A stretch of 15,202 bases of DNA. Origin: an uncultured Lachnospiraceae bacterium. Its GTDB lineage: Bacteria > Bacillota > Clostridia > Lachnospirales > Lachnospiraceae. Every line of letters begins with the position of its first letter. Positions within the stretch are counted from its first letter, which is position 1. Below, in pieces: positions 5,608 through 11,867 of this stretch. A program made the position numbers and the translations under genes. The stretch is taken from NCBI GenBank assembly GCA_910587085.1, contig CAJUMC010000070.1, positions 1 to 15,202 on the forward strand, read 5' to 3'. The notes beneath the pieces were generated by a model that was not told the DNA's origin, made no database searches, and saw only the letters and a list, made by a program, of their open reading frames with translations.

Positions 5608-5737
5608 CGGAAGGGGCTTTCGCCCCTCCCACTTACTCAAGCAGTGCAGTGATCAGTTCGACTACTGCCTGAATGAGCTGGATGAGAACGGTTGCAAGGA
5701 GAATCTTTTCGGTGGAGATGGTCTTGCGACCGTTTTT
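5608..5737 (+). ncRNA. Candidate antisense RNA of about 130 nt
   Basis: The predicted transcript begins with a stable hairpin (GGAAGGGGC 5609-5617, loop TTTC, GCCCCTCC 5622-5629). It ends at a short GC stem GGTC/GACC (5720-5723 with 5728-5731) followed by GTTTTT (5732-5737), a plausible weak terminator. No plus-strand gene of that size has a ribosome site here. Its middle is fully complementary to the minus-strand hydrophobic peptide frame, as in type I toxin-antitoxin loci. Promoter and terminator are visible; function is inferred. Confidence 0.4.
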
Positions 5738-5755
5738 GCAATTACCTAGGATTAC
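5633..5755 (-). pseudogene. Hydrophobic peptide frame lacking a start codon (type I toxin-like remnant)
   Basis: On the minus strand an open frame of 40 codons ends ILLATVLIQLIQAVVELITA followed by LLE and stop, preceded by a basic segment (CKNGRKTISTEK). The pattern of a short basic head and one hydrophobic or amphipathic helix resembles small membrane toxins. The frame has no ATG, GTG or TTG before the upstream stop at 5758-5756, and no ribosome site, so its 5' end appears to be missing. The loss coincides with the truncated 5' end of the DUF4041 gene on the other strand near 5750, suggesting one deletion or recombination junction. It could also be chance; the frame is short. Confidence 0.35.
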
Positions 5756-6454
5756 TTATCCGCTAAAGTAAAGGAAATGCGTCTTGCTTTTGAATATGCC
5801 CAGAAAAAAGAAGCGGAAAAAGAAGCATTAAAAGAAGCACGCGCCGAGCAAAAAGAACAAGCAAAAGTACAAAGGGAATTAGAGGAACAACGTAAAAAAA
5901 TTGAAAAAGAACAAACCCATTATCAGACAGCGTACGAACATGTTATCCAACAATTGACAGCTGATCCAGATAACGAAGATTTACAAAAGAAGAAACTTGA
6001 TATGGAAAACCAGCTAAACGATATTGACAAAGCTTTGAATGACATTGATTATCGGCAGGCTAATGCCAAAGCTGGCTATGTATATGTTATTTCTAATATT
6101 GGAGCCTTTGGAAAAGATATATATAAAATCGGAATGACACGTCGCCTCGAACCTCAAGAACGAATTGATGAATTAGGTAATGCATCTGTACCATTCAATT
6201 TTGATGTTCATGCTATGATCTTTTCAGATAATGCCCCAGCCTTAGAAGCTGCTTTACATAGAGCGTTCGAAGATAAAAAGTTAAATATGGTAAATCACCG
6301 TCGCGAATTCTTCCGTGTCTCTCTTGACGAAATAAAGAAAGTAGTCCGGGAAAATTATGATAAAACCGTAGAATTTGTTGACATTCCTGACGCTGACCAA
6401 TATCGGGCAAGTATAAAATTCCGTGAAGAAATGGCAACAACCAGTACCCTGTAA
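5750..6454 (+). pseudogene. DUF4041 / T5orf172 (GIY-YIG-like) protein, 5'-truncated
   Basis: This frame codes for the C-terminal part of proteins that join a DUF4041 coiled-coil region to a T5orf172/MUG113 domain, a GIY-YIG-related fold found in phages and mobile elements. Visible parts are a long charged helix (LAFEYAQKKEAEKEALKEAR onward, about 70 residues) and then the domain start GYVYVISNIGAFGKDIYKIG, continuing with MTRRLEPQERIDELG and LEAALHRAFEDKK. Full proteins are much longer at the N-terminus. A TAG (5747-5749) lies in frame directly before the recognisable sequence. The first ATG at 5777 has AAAGGA too close to it to work well. I therefore read this as a remnant cut at about 5750. 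Its AT-rich composition differs from the genes to its right. Confidence 0.7.
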
Positions 6455-6527
6455 CAGAAGTAAAGGTCCAATAACCGGGCGGAGCGAAAGCGGTACCTCC
6501 TACTGCCATAAAGAAATCCACATAATT

Positions 6528-6561
6528 GTCTTGCTCCTAACTGCCGCGAGTGGATTGAAAT
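6528..6561 (+). repeat. Single CRISPR-repeat-like sequence (type I-C-like), no array
   Basis: The 34 bases from GTCTTGCTCC to GAGTGGATTGAAAT start with GTC and end with the 3' handle typical of subtype I-C repeats. The internal stem is degraded (only CTC/GAG plus wobbles pair). No second copy occurs at spacer distance on either side. It lies in the 203-base gap 6455-6657 between the DUF4041 remnant and hicB, which otherwise holds only a small hairpin GCCTG/CAGGC (6588-6600). It could be a relic repeat or coincidence. Confidence 0.3.
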
Positions 6562-6657
6562 CTTATCATAGCGCAAGCCTTAAAAAAGCCTGGGGCAGGC
6601 GATGTTAAAACAGGCGGAGCTCAAATAGTTCTGCCCCCAGAAAAGGAGGCTCTATTT

Positions 6658-7053
6658 ATGAAAAAATTATTTTATCCTGCATTATTTCACAAAGCAGAAG
6701 AGGGCGGTTTCTGGGTTTCATTTCCGGATATCCCGGAATGCCTTACACAGGGCGATGACATGACACAGGCTTATGAAATGGCAGTGGATGCGCTGGGACT
6801 GGCCTTAACCTGCCGCGAGAAAGAACAGCCGCCTTTTCCTGACAGCTCCGATCCGACCAACATCACCCCGGAACCTGATTCCTTCCTCGTCGTGATCGAG
6901 TTTGATATGCTTGCCTACAAAAAGCGCACGGGCTCGCGCGCGGTAAAGAAAACTTTAAGCATTCCCGAATGGCTGAATGGAGCCGCCATGGCGATGGATT
7001 TAAACTTTTCTCAGATTTTGCAGGAGGCGCTTCTTGCAAAAATACAGGCTTAG
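6658..7053 (+). CDS. hicB: HicB-family antitoxin, without adjacent hicA
   Basis: A 131-residue protein with the HicB-like fold at residues 1-60 (LFYPALFHKAEEGGFWVSFP, DIPECLTQGDDMTQAYEMAV) and a ribbon-helix-helix type C-terminus (KKTLSIPEWLNGAAMAMDLN, then FSQILQEALL). HicB proteins neutralise the mRNA-cleaving toxin HicA and repress their own operon. The HicA gene, about 60 codons, normally touches hicB, but neither the 203 bases before nor the 74 bases after contain one. It is therefore an orphan antitoxin here, or a regulator in its own right. AAAGGAGG lies 8 bases before the ATG. The Uma2-type gene follows on the same strand. Confidence 0.85.
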   Translation: MKKLFYPALFHKAEEGGFWVSFPDIPECLTQGDDMTQAYEMAVDALGLALTCREKEQPPFPDSSDPTNITPEPDSFLVVIEFDMLAYKKRTGSRAVKKTLSIPEWLNGAAMAMDLNFSQILQEALLAKIQA

Positions 7054-7127
7054 GAGTTTTTCAATTTACCCGGCCTGCAGAAACCCCTGCATGAGGTAAG
7101 AAAGCACGCGGAAAGGAAGATACTACA

Positions 7128-7673
7128 ATGTCTTTACCGAAATCAACCGTTTACACGATTGAAGATATTTATGCACTGCCGGAAGGTCAGCGGGCGGAGC
7201 TGATCGACGGCCGTCTGTACGATTTGGCTCCGCCAGACACGATACACCAGCGCATTGTTATGAACCAGTCAGCTGAAATCCGGAATTATATCAAAAGACA
7301 GGGCGGTGACTGTGAAATATTCCCTGCTCCCTTTGCCGTCTTTCTAATAAAGGATGATAAGAACTATATCGAACCCGACATTTCCGTGATCTGCGACAGG
7401 AGCATGCTTGATGAGCGCGGCTGCAAAGGCGCGCCGGACTGGAGCATCGAGATGATATCTCCGTCCAACCCTCAGATGGATTATGGTATAAAGATTTTCA
7501 AATACCGCACTGCTGGCGTGCGTGAATACTGGATCGTAAACCCTCAGAAAGAGACGGTGACTGTCTTTGATTTAGAAAACGAAAGGCTTTCGAATCAGTA
7601 CAGCTTTAACGATGATATTCCTATCTGCATCTACGAGAATTTTATCATCAGCCTCAAAAAACTGATTCAATAA
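7128..7673 (+). CDS. Uma2-family (DUF820) PD-(D/E)XK-type nuclease-like protein
   Basis: A 181-residue protein of the Uma2 family, which has a restriction-endonuclease-like fold; cellular substrates are poorly known. Visible family motifs are YALPEGQRAELIDGRLYDLA near the N-terminus (E24), YIEPDISVICD with D84, SIEMISPSN with E108, and the closing YRTAGVREYWIVNP. Acidic residues in the PDIS and EMISPS motifs match the usual metal-binding positions, so the fold looks complete. AAAGGAAG precedes the ATG by about 9 bases. It lies between hicB and a serine recombinase on the same strand, typical cargo of small elements. A nuclease activity or target cannot be shown from this sequence. Confidence 0.88.
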   Translation: MSLPKSTVYTIEDIYALPEGQRAELIDGRLYDLAPPDTIHQRIVMNQSAEIRNYIKRQGGDCEIFPAPFAVFLIKDDKNYIEPDISVICDRSMLDERGCKGAPDWSIEMISPSNPQMDYGIKIFKYRTAGVREYWIVNPQKETVTVFDLENERLSNQYSFNDDIPICIYENFIISLKKLIQ

Positions 7674-7728
7674 GCGGTAAAAAATCTGCACTGCCGCATA
7701 TTGACGAGTCAGGAAGAAAGGAGGCCCC

Positions 7729-9294
7729 ATGTCCTACTGCATTTACTTACGCAAATCCCGCGCTGATCTCGAAGCAGAAGCACACGGTGAGGGCGAAACT
7801 CTCGCAAGGCACGAACATGCGCTTTTAACTCTCGCCGAAAAGCTGCGCCTGCCGATCGGCTCCATCTATCGCGAAATCGTCAGCGGCGAGACGATCGCCG
7901 CCCGGCCGGTTATGCAGAAGCTTCTGGACGAAGTGGAGCGGGGCTGCTGGGAAGGCGTGCTGGTTATGGAGGTCGAGCGTCTTGCACGCGGCGACACGAT
8001 GGATCAGGGGCAGGTTGCCAAAGCGTTTCAATGCCGCGGCACAAAAATCATCACCCCGGTTAAAACTTACGACCCGTGCGACGAATTCGACGAGGAATAT
8101 TTCGAATTCGGTCTGTTTATGTCCCGGCGCGAATTCAAGACCATCAACCGCCGTATCCAGCGCGGCCGCATTGCATCCGTCAAAGAAGGGAAATACATTG
8201 CATCCGCCGCCCCGTATGGCTACCGCAGGGTAAAAATCAAAAAAGACAAGGGCTACACGCTTGAACCGGTTCCGGAGCAGGCGCAGATCGTCCGTACCAT
8301 TTTCGACTGGTATGTACACGGCATCCCTCAGCCGGATGGCTCCTGCCGGCCTGCTGCCGCTTCCATCATCGCCGGGGAGCTAGACCGGCTGCAGATCAAG
8401 CCTGCGAACGGGAACCTGTGGAGCCCTCATTCCATCCGCGATATCCTGAAAAATCCGGTTTACATCGGAAAAATCCGCTGGGGATTCCGCAAAGAACAAA
8501 AAAAATATGCCGGGGATACAATGCATAAACGCCGTACCCCGGCAAAAGAATACCTGCTCATTGACGGGCTGCATCCCGCAATCATTGATGATATCACATT
8601 CCGGAAAGCTGCCGAACGAATGAATGCCAACCGCAAAAATACCGTGAAAAGTACGATATTGCAGAACTCGCTGAGCGGGCTTGTTTACTGCGGGAAATGC
8701 GGCAGTCTGATGACGCGGCTTGCGCCGAATTCCAAAACAAAATACCCGGTTATCAAATGCCCGAACCGGTACTGCGATTGCGTATCCGCACCGCTTGACC
8801 TGGTAGAACGCAGCATTCTTTCGGGACTCGCTGACTGGCTGGAAAAATACAAACTGGAGCTTCAGCCCACCGTTGACGAGGCGAAAACCATAAAGCTGCA
8901 GCAGAGCGCGCTTGCCGATGCCCGCCGGCAGCTTGAAACCTTGAATCGTCAGCTTGACACTACCTATACCCTGCTCGAGCAGGGCGTATACAGCGTCCCG
9001 GTATTTACCGCACGGCAAAAAAACATTTCCGACAGTATCCGGACGCTCACTCACGCGATAGAGGACATGGAAGCGGCCTGCGGCGCCGCGCAGTCCAGGG
9101 AGGAGCAGCGCAGCTGCTTTCTTCCAAAAGTTGAGCATATTCTCATATCCTACGAAAAGACGGAAGATGCAGCATCCCGCAACCGCATGCTCAAGGAAGT
9201 TCTGGCCCGCGTTGTTTACCAGAAGGATGTCCGGAATTCCCGGACACAGCGCGATCTTGCTTCCTTCCATATTGAAATTTTTCCAAACATATAA
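7729..9294 (+). CDS. Large serine recombinase (phage/ICE integrase type)
   Basis: A 521-residue integrase-type recombinase that differs clearly from the TnpX homologue. The resolvase domain covers residues 2-145, with the catalytic serine S10 in YCIYLRKSRAD; motifs RPVMQKLLDEVERG and MEVERLARGD follow. A recombinase domain spans about 165-290, a zinc ribbon starts near residue 320 (CGKCGSLM, then CPNRYCDC), and a coiled coil lies at about 395-460. Length and order are normal, so it looks intact. AAAGGAGG lies just before the ATG. Its 3' end lies 24 bases before a truncated GH18 gene, the position expected when the attachment site flanks the integrase gene. It is probably the enzyme that inserted and could excise the surrounding element. 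Confidence 0.92.
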   Translation: MSYCIYLRKSRADLEAEAHGEGETLARHEHALLTLAEKLRLPIGSIYREIVSGETIAARPVMQKLLDEVERGCWEGVLVMEVERLARGDTMDQGQVAKAFQCRGTKIITPVKTYDPCDEFDEEYFEFGLFMSRREFKTINRRIQRGRIASVKEGKYIASAAPYGYRRVKIKKDKGYTLEPVPEQAQIVRTIFDWYVHGIPQPDGSCRPAAASIIAGELDRLQIKPANGNLWSPHSIRDILKNPVYIGKIRWGFRKEQKKYAGDTMHKRRTPAKEYLLIDGLHPAIIDDITFRKAAERMNANRKNTVKSTILQNSLSGLVYCGKCGSLMTRLAPNSKTKYPVIKCPNRYCDCVSAPLDLVERSILSGLADWLEKYKLELQPTVDEAKTIKLQQSALADARRQLETLNRQLDTTYTLLEQGVYSVPVFTARQKNISDSIRTLTHAIEDMEAACGAAQSREEQRSCFLPKVEHILISYEKTEDAASRNRMLKEVLARVVYQKDVRNSRTQRDLASFHIEIFPNI

Positions 9295-9318
9295 TTTTTA
9301 TACCTGTGGCTTGCGCGG

Positions 9319-9744
9319 GGATATACTTACAGCGTACCGATGGCTGTAGCCCCCGTCAACAAGGTCCGTCAGGTGGTCGAGTACGCACTGACACGAATCC
9401 CGGCCGAAAAAATCCACCTCGGCCTCCCGAATTATGGCTACGACTGGCCGCTCCCCCATGTTCCTGGAACAACGAAAGCAACCTCCATCGGCAATCTGCA
9501 GGCCGTTCAGATCGCAATCGACAACAATGCGGAGATCCGGTATGACGAAACAGCTCAGTCGCCATGGTTTTCCTACACCCGGGACGGAGAACAGCATGAG
9601 GTATGGTTTGAAGATGTGCGAAGCTACCGCGCAAAATTCGCTCTGATCTCCGAATACGGACTGGCAGGGCTCGGTGTATGGCAGCTGATGCGCCCGAACC
9701 TGCCCGGCTGGCTTCTGATGGCCGGAACCTTCTGGATTCGCTGA
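9319..9744 (+). pseudogene. GH18 spore-cortex hydrolase (YaaH/SleL-like), 3' fragment
   Basis: The frame GYTYSVPMAVAPVNKVRQVV, then IPAEKIHLGLPNYGYDWPLP and REYGLAG-like IISEYGLAGLGVWQLMRPN motifs (read here as ALISEYGLAGLGVWQLM), is the C-terminal part of the GH18 domain in YaaH/SleL spore peptidoglycan N-acetylglucosaminidases. The N-terminal half with the catalytic DxxDxDxE motif is absent. There is no ribosome site or promoter ahead of the ATG at 9340, and homology already begins before it, near 9319. Upstream, in the same frame, lies only the recombinase stop. I infer that an element inserted into the gene, leaving this 3' part at its right junction. It converges with sigF. Alternatively it is simply a decayed remnant. 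Confidence 0.75.
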
Positions 9745-9961
9745 CAGCGCGCTTCTTCCCCCTGCCTGCAGACTCCGCACTTTAGCAACGCATTTTGTCC
9801 TGTCCCTCCAGCAATCCTGTACCTGCGGAGCCGCCGTACTTCCAGTTCCATGATTCGATGCGCTCCCGCAGGCCGCCCGTCTTCCATCTTCCGTATTCGG
9901 TATGTGTTTCTGTTTACGCGCAGCCTGCAGGCATTCCGCGCAGCCGCATACCCGTCCGCTT

Positions 9962-10074
9962 CCCGGGCGCTGCCGTCTGCTTTCCTGCATTATTACCGCC
10001 CGGGCACTGTCAGGTACTTTGCATCATTTCCGCCCGGGCGTCCTTAGGTTCTTTATGTCATTGCTGCCCGGAGC
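9962..10074. repeat. Degenerate tandem repeat of about 34 bp at the 3' end of sigF
   Basis: CCCGGG-centred units recur at 9964, 10001, 10035 and 10069 (spacings 37, 34, 34). The two middle copies share TGCATnATTnCCGCCCGGGC-like sequence; the last overlaps the final sigF codons and has CCCGGA. The gap 9745-10052 otherwise holds no credible gene; long open frames across it are antisense to sigF. No clear terminator for GH18 or sigF was seen, and the GC-rich palindromic units may fill that role. Confidence 0.55.
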
Positions 10075-10808
10075 TTCAAAAGGATTTTTTTCTCCAAGCG
10101 CGACACCTGCACCTGGCTGATCCCGAGCTCTGCCGCAACCTCGCTCTGGGTTTTCTCCTCAAAATATCTCAGCCGGAGAAGATGCTGTTCCTGCTCCGGC
10201 AGCCCGGAGAGCAGCTGCTCCAGCAGAATATGATTCAGCAGGCTTTCTTTCTCCGGGTCCCCCGACTCTCCCCGGCCCGAAAGCTGTCCCGCAGCACCGC
10301 TCCCCTGGATCACCTGATCCACAAGATAAATCTCGCTGCCGTCCCCCTGATAGACCGTCCGGTAGATGGACTCCACCTCGGCCCTCGCCTCCAGCGCCAT
10401 GACAACATCCTCACGGCGCAGTTCCGCGGCAGCTGCGATTTCCTCGAGCGTTGCCTCCCTGCCCAGCTGCTTTTCCAGCCGCTCCGACACCTGATGGATC
10501 TTCCAGGCGTTCTCCTTCATGCTCCGCGATACCTTTACCAGCCCGTCATCGCGCAGAAACCGCTTGATTTCTCCGGTGATCATCGGCACTGCGTAGGTAG
10601 AAAACTGCACCTCAAAGCTCATATCAAATTTGTCAATTGCCTTCATCAGTCCGATGGAGCCGATCTGAAACAGATCCTCCGCCTCATAGCCCCTCCCCAT
10701 AAAGCGCCTGACAATGCTCCAGACAAGCCCGACATTATCGGTAATCATTTGTTCCCTCGCCGCTTCATCCCCCTGTTTGCATCGCCAAAGCAGTTGAAGC
10801 TGATCCAC
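10053..10808 (-). CDS. sigF: Sporulation sigma factor F
   Basis: Sigma-F directs forespore-specific transcription after asymmetric division. The 251-residue protein shows sigma region 2 (NVGLVWSIVRRFMGRGYEAE, DLFQIGSIGLMKAIDKFD, FSTYAVPMITGEIKRFLRDD), region 3 (LGREATLEEIAAAAELRRED) and region 4 with the helix-turn-helix TQSEVAAELGISQVQVSRLE. Length matches the family. I chose the GTG at 10808 because GAGGAGG lies 7 bases before it; an in-frame ATG at 10847 would overlap spoIIAB and has no ribosome site. It is the third gene of the spoIIA operon, 13 bases after spoIIAB. Activity is held by SpoIIAB until SpoIIAA releases it. The last codons lie in a tandem repeat. Confidence 0.95.
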   Translation of the reverse strand: MDQLQLLWRCKQGDEAAREQMITDNVGLVWSIVRRFMGRGYEAEDLFQIGSIGLMKAIDKFDMSFEVQFSTYAVPMITGEIKRFLRDDGLVKVSRSMKENAWKIHQVSERLEKQLGREATLEEIAAAAELRREDVVMALEARAEVESIYRTVYQGDGSEIYLVDQVIQGSGAAGQLSGRGESGDPEKESLLNHILLEQLLSGLPEQEQHLLRLRYFEEKTQSEVAAELGISQVQVSRLEKKILLKLRAAMT

Positions 10809-10821
10809 GGTCCGCCCTCCT

Positions 10822-11376
10822 CTATTCTTCCCGGGCAGTCGGCGCAATCCTTTTTCTCATCCGCACCACCGTGCCTCGCTGCGGCGCCGAATATACCTCC
10901 AGCTCGTCCATAAACGCTTCCATAAACGCAAATCCCATTCCGGAGCGCTCCATATCCGCCCGTGTCGTGTACATCGGCTCCATGGCAAGCAGCACATTTT
11001 CCATGCCCGCGCCATAATCCGTAACCTCGATCTGCACCTCGCTTTCCTCCAGCGCCAGCTTCATCCTCACGGTGCCGTTCTGCCCGTTGTAGCCATGAAT
11101 CACCGCATTGGTAACCGCCTCCGAAACAGCGGTTTTGATATCCGAAATTTCCTCCAGCGTCGGATTGAGCTGCGCGGCGTATGCCGCCGCCACCATTCTG
11201 GCAAAACTCTCGTTGCGCGACTGTGCGCCGAATTCAATTGCCACCTCATTACGCTCCAGCACGCGCTCCCCCGTCATGCTTCCCTCTTTCTCTGCCCCGT
11301 CCGCCCAGAGGATTTCCTCCTGCGGAAGCAGTTTTTTTTCTCCTGCCCTGCTTATCACTCCCTGAAACTGTTCCAT
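10822..11376 (-). CDS. spoIIAB: Anti-sigma-F factor SpoIIAB with N-terminal extension
   Basis: SpoIIAB binds sigma-F with ATP and phosphorylates SpoIIAA. The GHKL kinase fold is visible: N box SEAVTNAVIHGY, G1 box DYGAGM, G2 box RSGMGFAFMEAF, preceded by the family-typical ESFARMVAAAYAAQLNPTLE. From the ATG at 11376, which has an excellent site (AAAGGAGGG) and lies one base after the spoIIAA stop, the protein has 184 residues, about 35-40 more than usual. The extra head (MEQFQGVISRAGEKKLLPQE...) is charged and unlike the family. A second in-frame ATG at 11277 with GAGGG ahead of it would give a normal-length 151-residue protein. Both starts may be used. Confidence 0.92.
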   Translation of the reverse strand: MEQFQGVISRAGEKKLLPQEEILWADGAEKEGSMTGERVLERNEVAIEFGAQSRNESFARMVAAAYAAQLNPTLEEISDIKTAVSEAVTNAVIHGYNGQNGTVRMKLALEESEVQIEVTDYGAGMENVLLAMEPMYTTRADMERSGMGFAFMEAFMDELEVYSAPQRGTVVRMRKRIAPTAREE

Positions 11377-11377
11377 T

Positions 11378-11746
11378 TTACTTGCCCTCCTTTAACGCGC
11401 GCAGCGCTTCCTCTCTTCCCGGATAGCACGGCATGATGCGGTACAGGCCGGACACCGTAAGAATCCGATCCACCTCCTTGCCCACGCCGCAGCACGCAAT
11501 TCTTCCCCCCTGAAAAATAACCTTTTTATAGCGCCCCATAATCACACCTATCCCAGAGCTGTCCATAAACCTCAGCCTTGAAAAATCAAAAAGAAGATGC
11601 GATATTTTCCCGCCGTCAATCACTTCGTCAGCCTCCGCGCGCACCTGCAGCGCGCAGTGGTGATCCAGTTCGGCCTCGGGCATGATAATCAGCACCTGGC
11701 CGATCCTCTCGCAGACCGCGGATTCCTTTTCTGTTCTCTCTTCCAT
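11378..11746 (-). CDS. spoIIAA: Anti-anti-sigma factor SpoIIAA
   Basis: A 122-residue STAS-domain protein. The unphosphorylated form binds SpoIIAB and frees sigma-F in the forespore. The phosphorylation loop is clear: FDFSRLRFMDSSGIGVIMGR, with the target serine after D62 (S63 by analogy with Ser58 of Bacillus subtilis). Later motifs GGRIACCGVGKEVDRILTVS and LYRIMPCYPGREEAL are family-typical. GGAGG lies 5-6 bases before the ATG. It is the first gene of the spoIIA operon; spoIIAB follows after one base. The upstream region 11747-11805 is AT-rich, but I see no clear sigma-H or sigma-A promoter; TATAAA near 11775 has only a weak partner. Confidence 0.95.
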   Translation of the reverse strand: MEERTEKESAVCERIGQVLIIMPEAELDHHCALQVRAEADEVIDGGKISHLLFDFSRLRFMDSSGIGVIMGRYKKVIFQGGRIACCGVGKEVDRILTVSGLYRIMPCYPGREEALRALKEGK

Positions 11747-11805
11747 TCCTGCCTCCAGATAATAATCATTTTATAAACGGTAAATTTTGGAAATTAATGT
11801 CGGCC

Positions 11806-11843
11806 GCAAAAAAAGAGTACAGCGGAATGCTGTCCTCTTTTGC
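11806..11843 (-). terminator. Rho-independent terminator after the TPR gene
   Basis: On the minus strand AAAAGAGGACAGC (11841-11829) pairs with GCTGTACTCTTTT (11823-11811) with one mismatch and a 5-base loop, followed by further T residues (11810-11808). It separates the TPR gene from the spoIIA operon. Confidence 0.85.
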
Positions 11844-11867
11844 TGTTTCCCGTTTTTTCCTCTGTGC

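Larger units (their letters stand above)
1..9318. mobile_element. Composite accessory island (nested or adjacent mobile elements), right end near 9318
   Basis: Everything left of about 9318 is accessory: mobilization genes, two large serine recombinases of different subfamilies, small XRE regulators, an orphan HicB, and truncated genes. The right edge is set by the GH18 fragment, whose recognisable homology begins about 24 bases after the stop of the second recombinase. The left edge lies outside the window. Nesting is inferred: the TnpX/TnpW/MobC/relaxase block forms one unit whose right end should lie between the tnpW promoter (near 3320) and about 3430, while the 5750-9294 genes belong to the element of the second recombinase. 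No direct target duplication is expected, because serine recombinases do not make one. Confidence 0.6.

Noticed and set aside
6588..6600. GCCTG/CAGGC hairpin before hicB as a terminator
   Set aside because: Only 5 bp and not followed by a U-run on either strand.
6423..6608. Frame upstream of hicB as a possible hicA toxin
   Set aside because: Sequence shows none of the HicA features (dsRNA-binding-like fold with the conserved glycine-serine-histidine stretch) and begins inside the DUF4041 remnant.
9795..10913. Plus-strand open frame of 372 codons
   Set aside because: Most of it is antisense to sigF and the start of spoIIAB; the rest is arginine/proline-rich translation of GC-rich intergenic DNA, with no ribosome site.
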